The notes under the pieces: generated by a model
Told to the model about the DNA's origin: nothing
The model's input: only the letters and a program-made list of their open reading frames with translations
The model's database searches: none
Assembly: GCA_963575745.1 (NCBI GenBank)
Contig: CAUYUJ010003447.1
Span: 809,228-873,227, forward strand
DNA from: Prorocentrum cordatum
Taxonomy: Eukaryota > Sar > Dinophyceae > Prorocentrales > Prorocentraceae
Direction: 5' to 3'
DNA: 64,000 nucleotides
Position numbers and translations under genes: made by a program
Part shown: piece after piece, positions 63,786-64,000 of the stretch
How positions within the stretch are numbered: position 1 is the first letter of the stretch
Layout: every line of letters begins with the position of its first letter

Positions 63786-64000
63786 TTAGGGGAAGGGGGC
63801 GCTTTGGGGGCCTTTTTGAATTCGCTTTGGGCCACTGTAAAGGCCCGCTTGGGGCCTTCTTGGAACCCTCCGGGGGCCCTTATTGACTTTTCTTGGCGCC
63901 CAAATGAGCCCTAGAAGGGCCAACGCTCGAGGGCTGCAGGAGGACCAACTTTTCAAGTCACTACTACGAAGATTACTACCACTTCGACCTACTGCTACGA

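Overview
This window looks like nuclear DNA of a GC-rich dinoflagellate; I cannot name the species. Four things point there: a relict of the 22-nt dinoflagellate spliced leader upstream of an intronless gene, introns that begin with GC or GA instead of GT, a Ty1/copia element of the dinoflagellate type with a methyltransferase-like domain, and very gene-poor DNA packed with minisatellites and dispersed repeats. Most long open frames are artefacts of simple repeats; real coding sequence is a small part of the 64 kb, and nearly all of it lies on the minus strand.

Layout. 1-560 is a CCT-rich tract. 561-10130 is a complete but broken LTR retrotransposon of the copia type on the minus strand: two LTRs about 95% alike by eye, gag, protease, a SAP-like motif, a cytosine-methyltransferase-like domain, a D,D35E integrase, reverse transcriptase and RNase H, split by several frameshifts and one TGA stop. 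10131-13365 is repeats. From 13365 to 31028 the minus strand carries at least seven phase-compatible exons of an NKAP-like protein (SynMuv/NKAP C-terminal domain). Their introns start with GC or GA, end with AG, and hold satellites and foldback elements. Lysine-rich exons at 34145-34234 and 38559-38894 and an SR-like exon near 42345-42580 may be further 5' exons or separate genes.

The stretch 27-53 kb is mostly arrays: a 1.3-kb CAGCCT array, 73-bp, 64-bp, 152-bp, 52-bp and 54-bp tandem repeats, GAT/CAT/CCT microsatellites, and three copies of a composite satellite unit with a conserved leader. 53976-55376 is an intronless sulfotransferase gene with the relict spliced leader 98 nt upstream of its ATG, so it is best read as a reverse-transcribed mRNA. 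Next to it (about 55780-56276) are remains of an RNase H domain like that of dinoflagellate non-LTR elements. 57914-58587 is an unidentified exon-like stretch, and 61161-61252 plus 61868-61985 are two exons of a PP2C-like phosphatase.

At least six dispersed families recur, often in the same orientation. They include a foldback family with a GC-rich core, a CGGATCGG-rich family, a family with ATCGGCGATAC, and blocks rich in CTTCTGAGAAG. All calls come from reading the sequence; none was checked by alignment or expression data.
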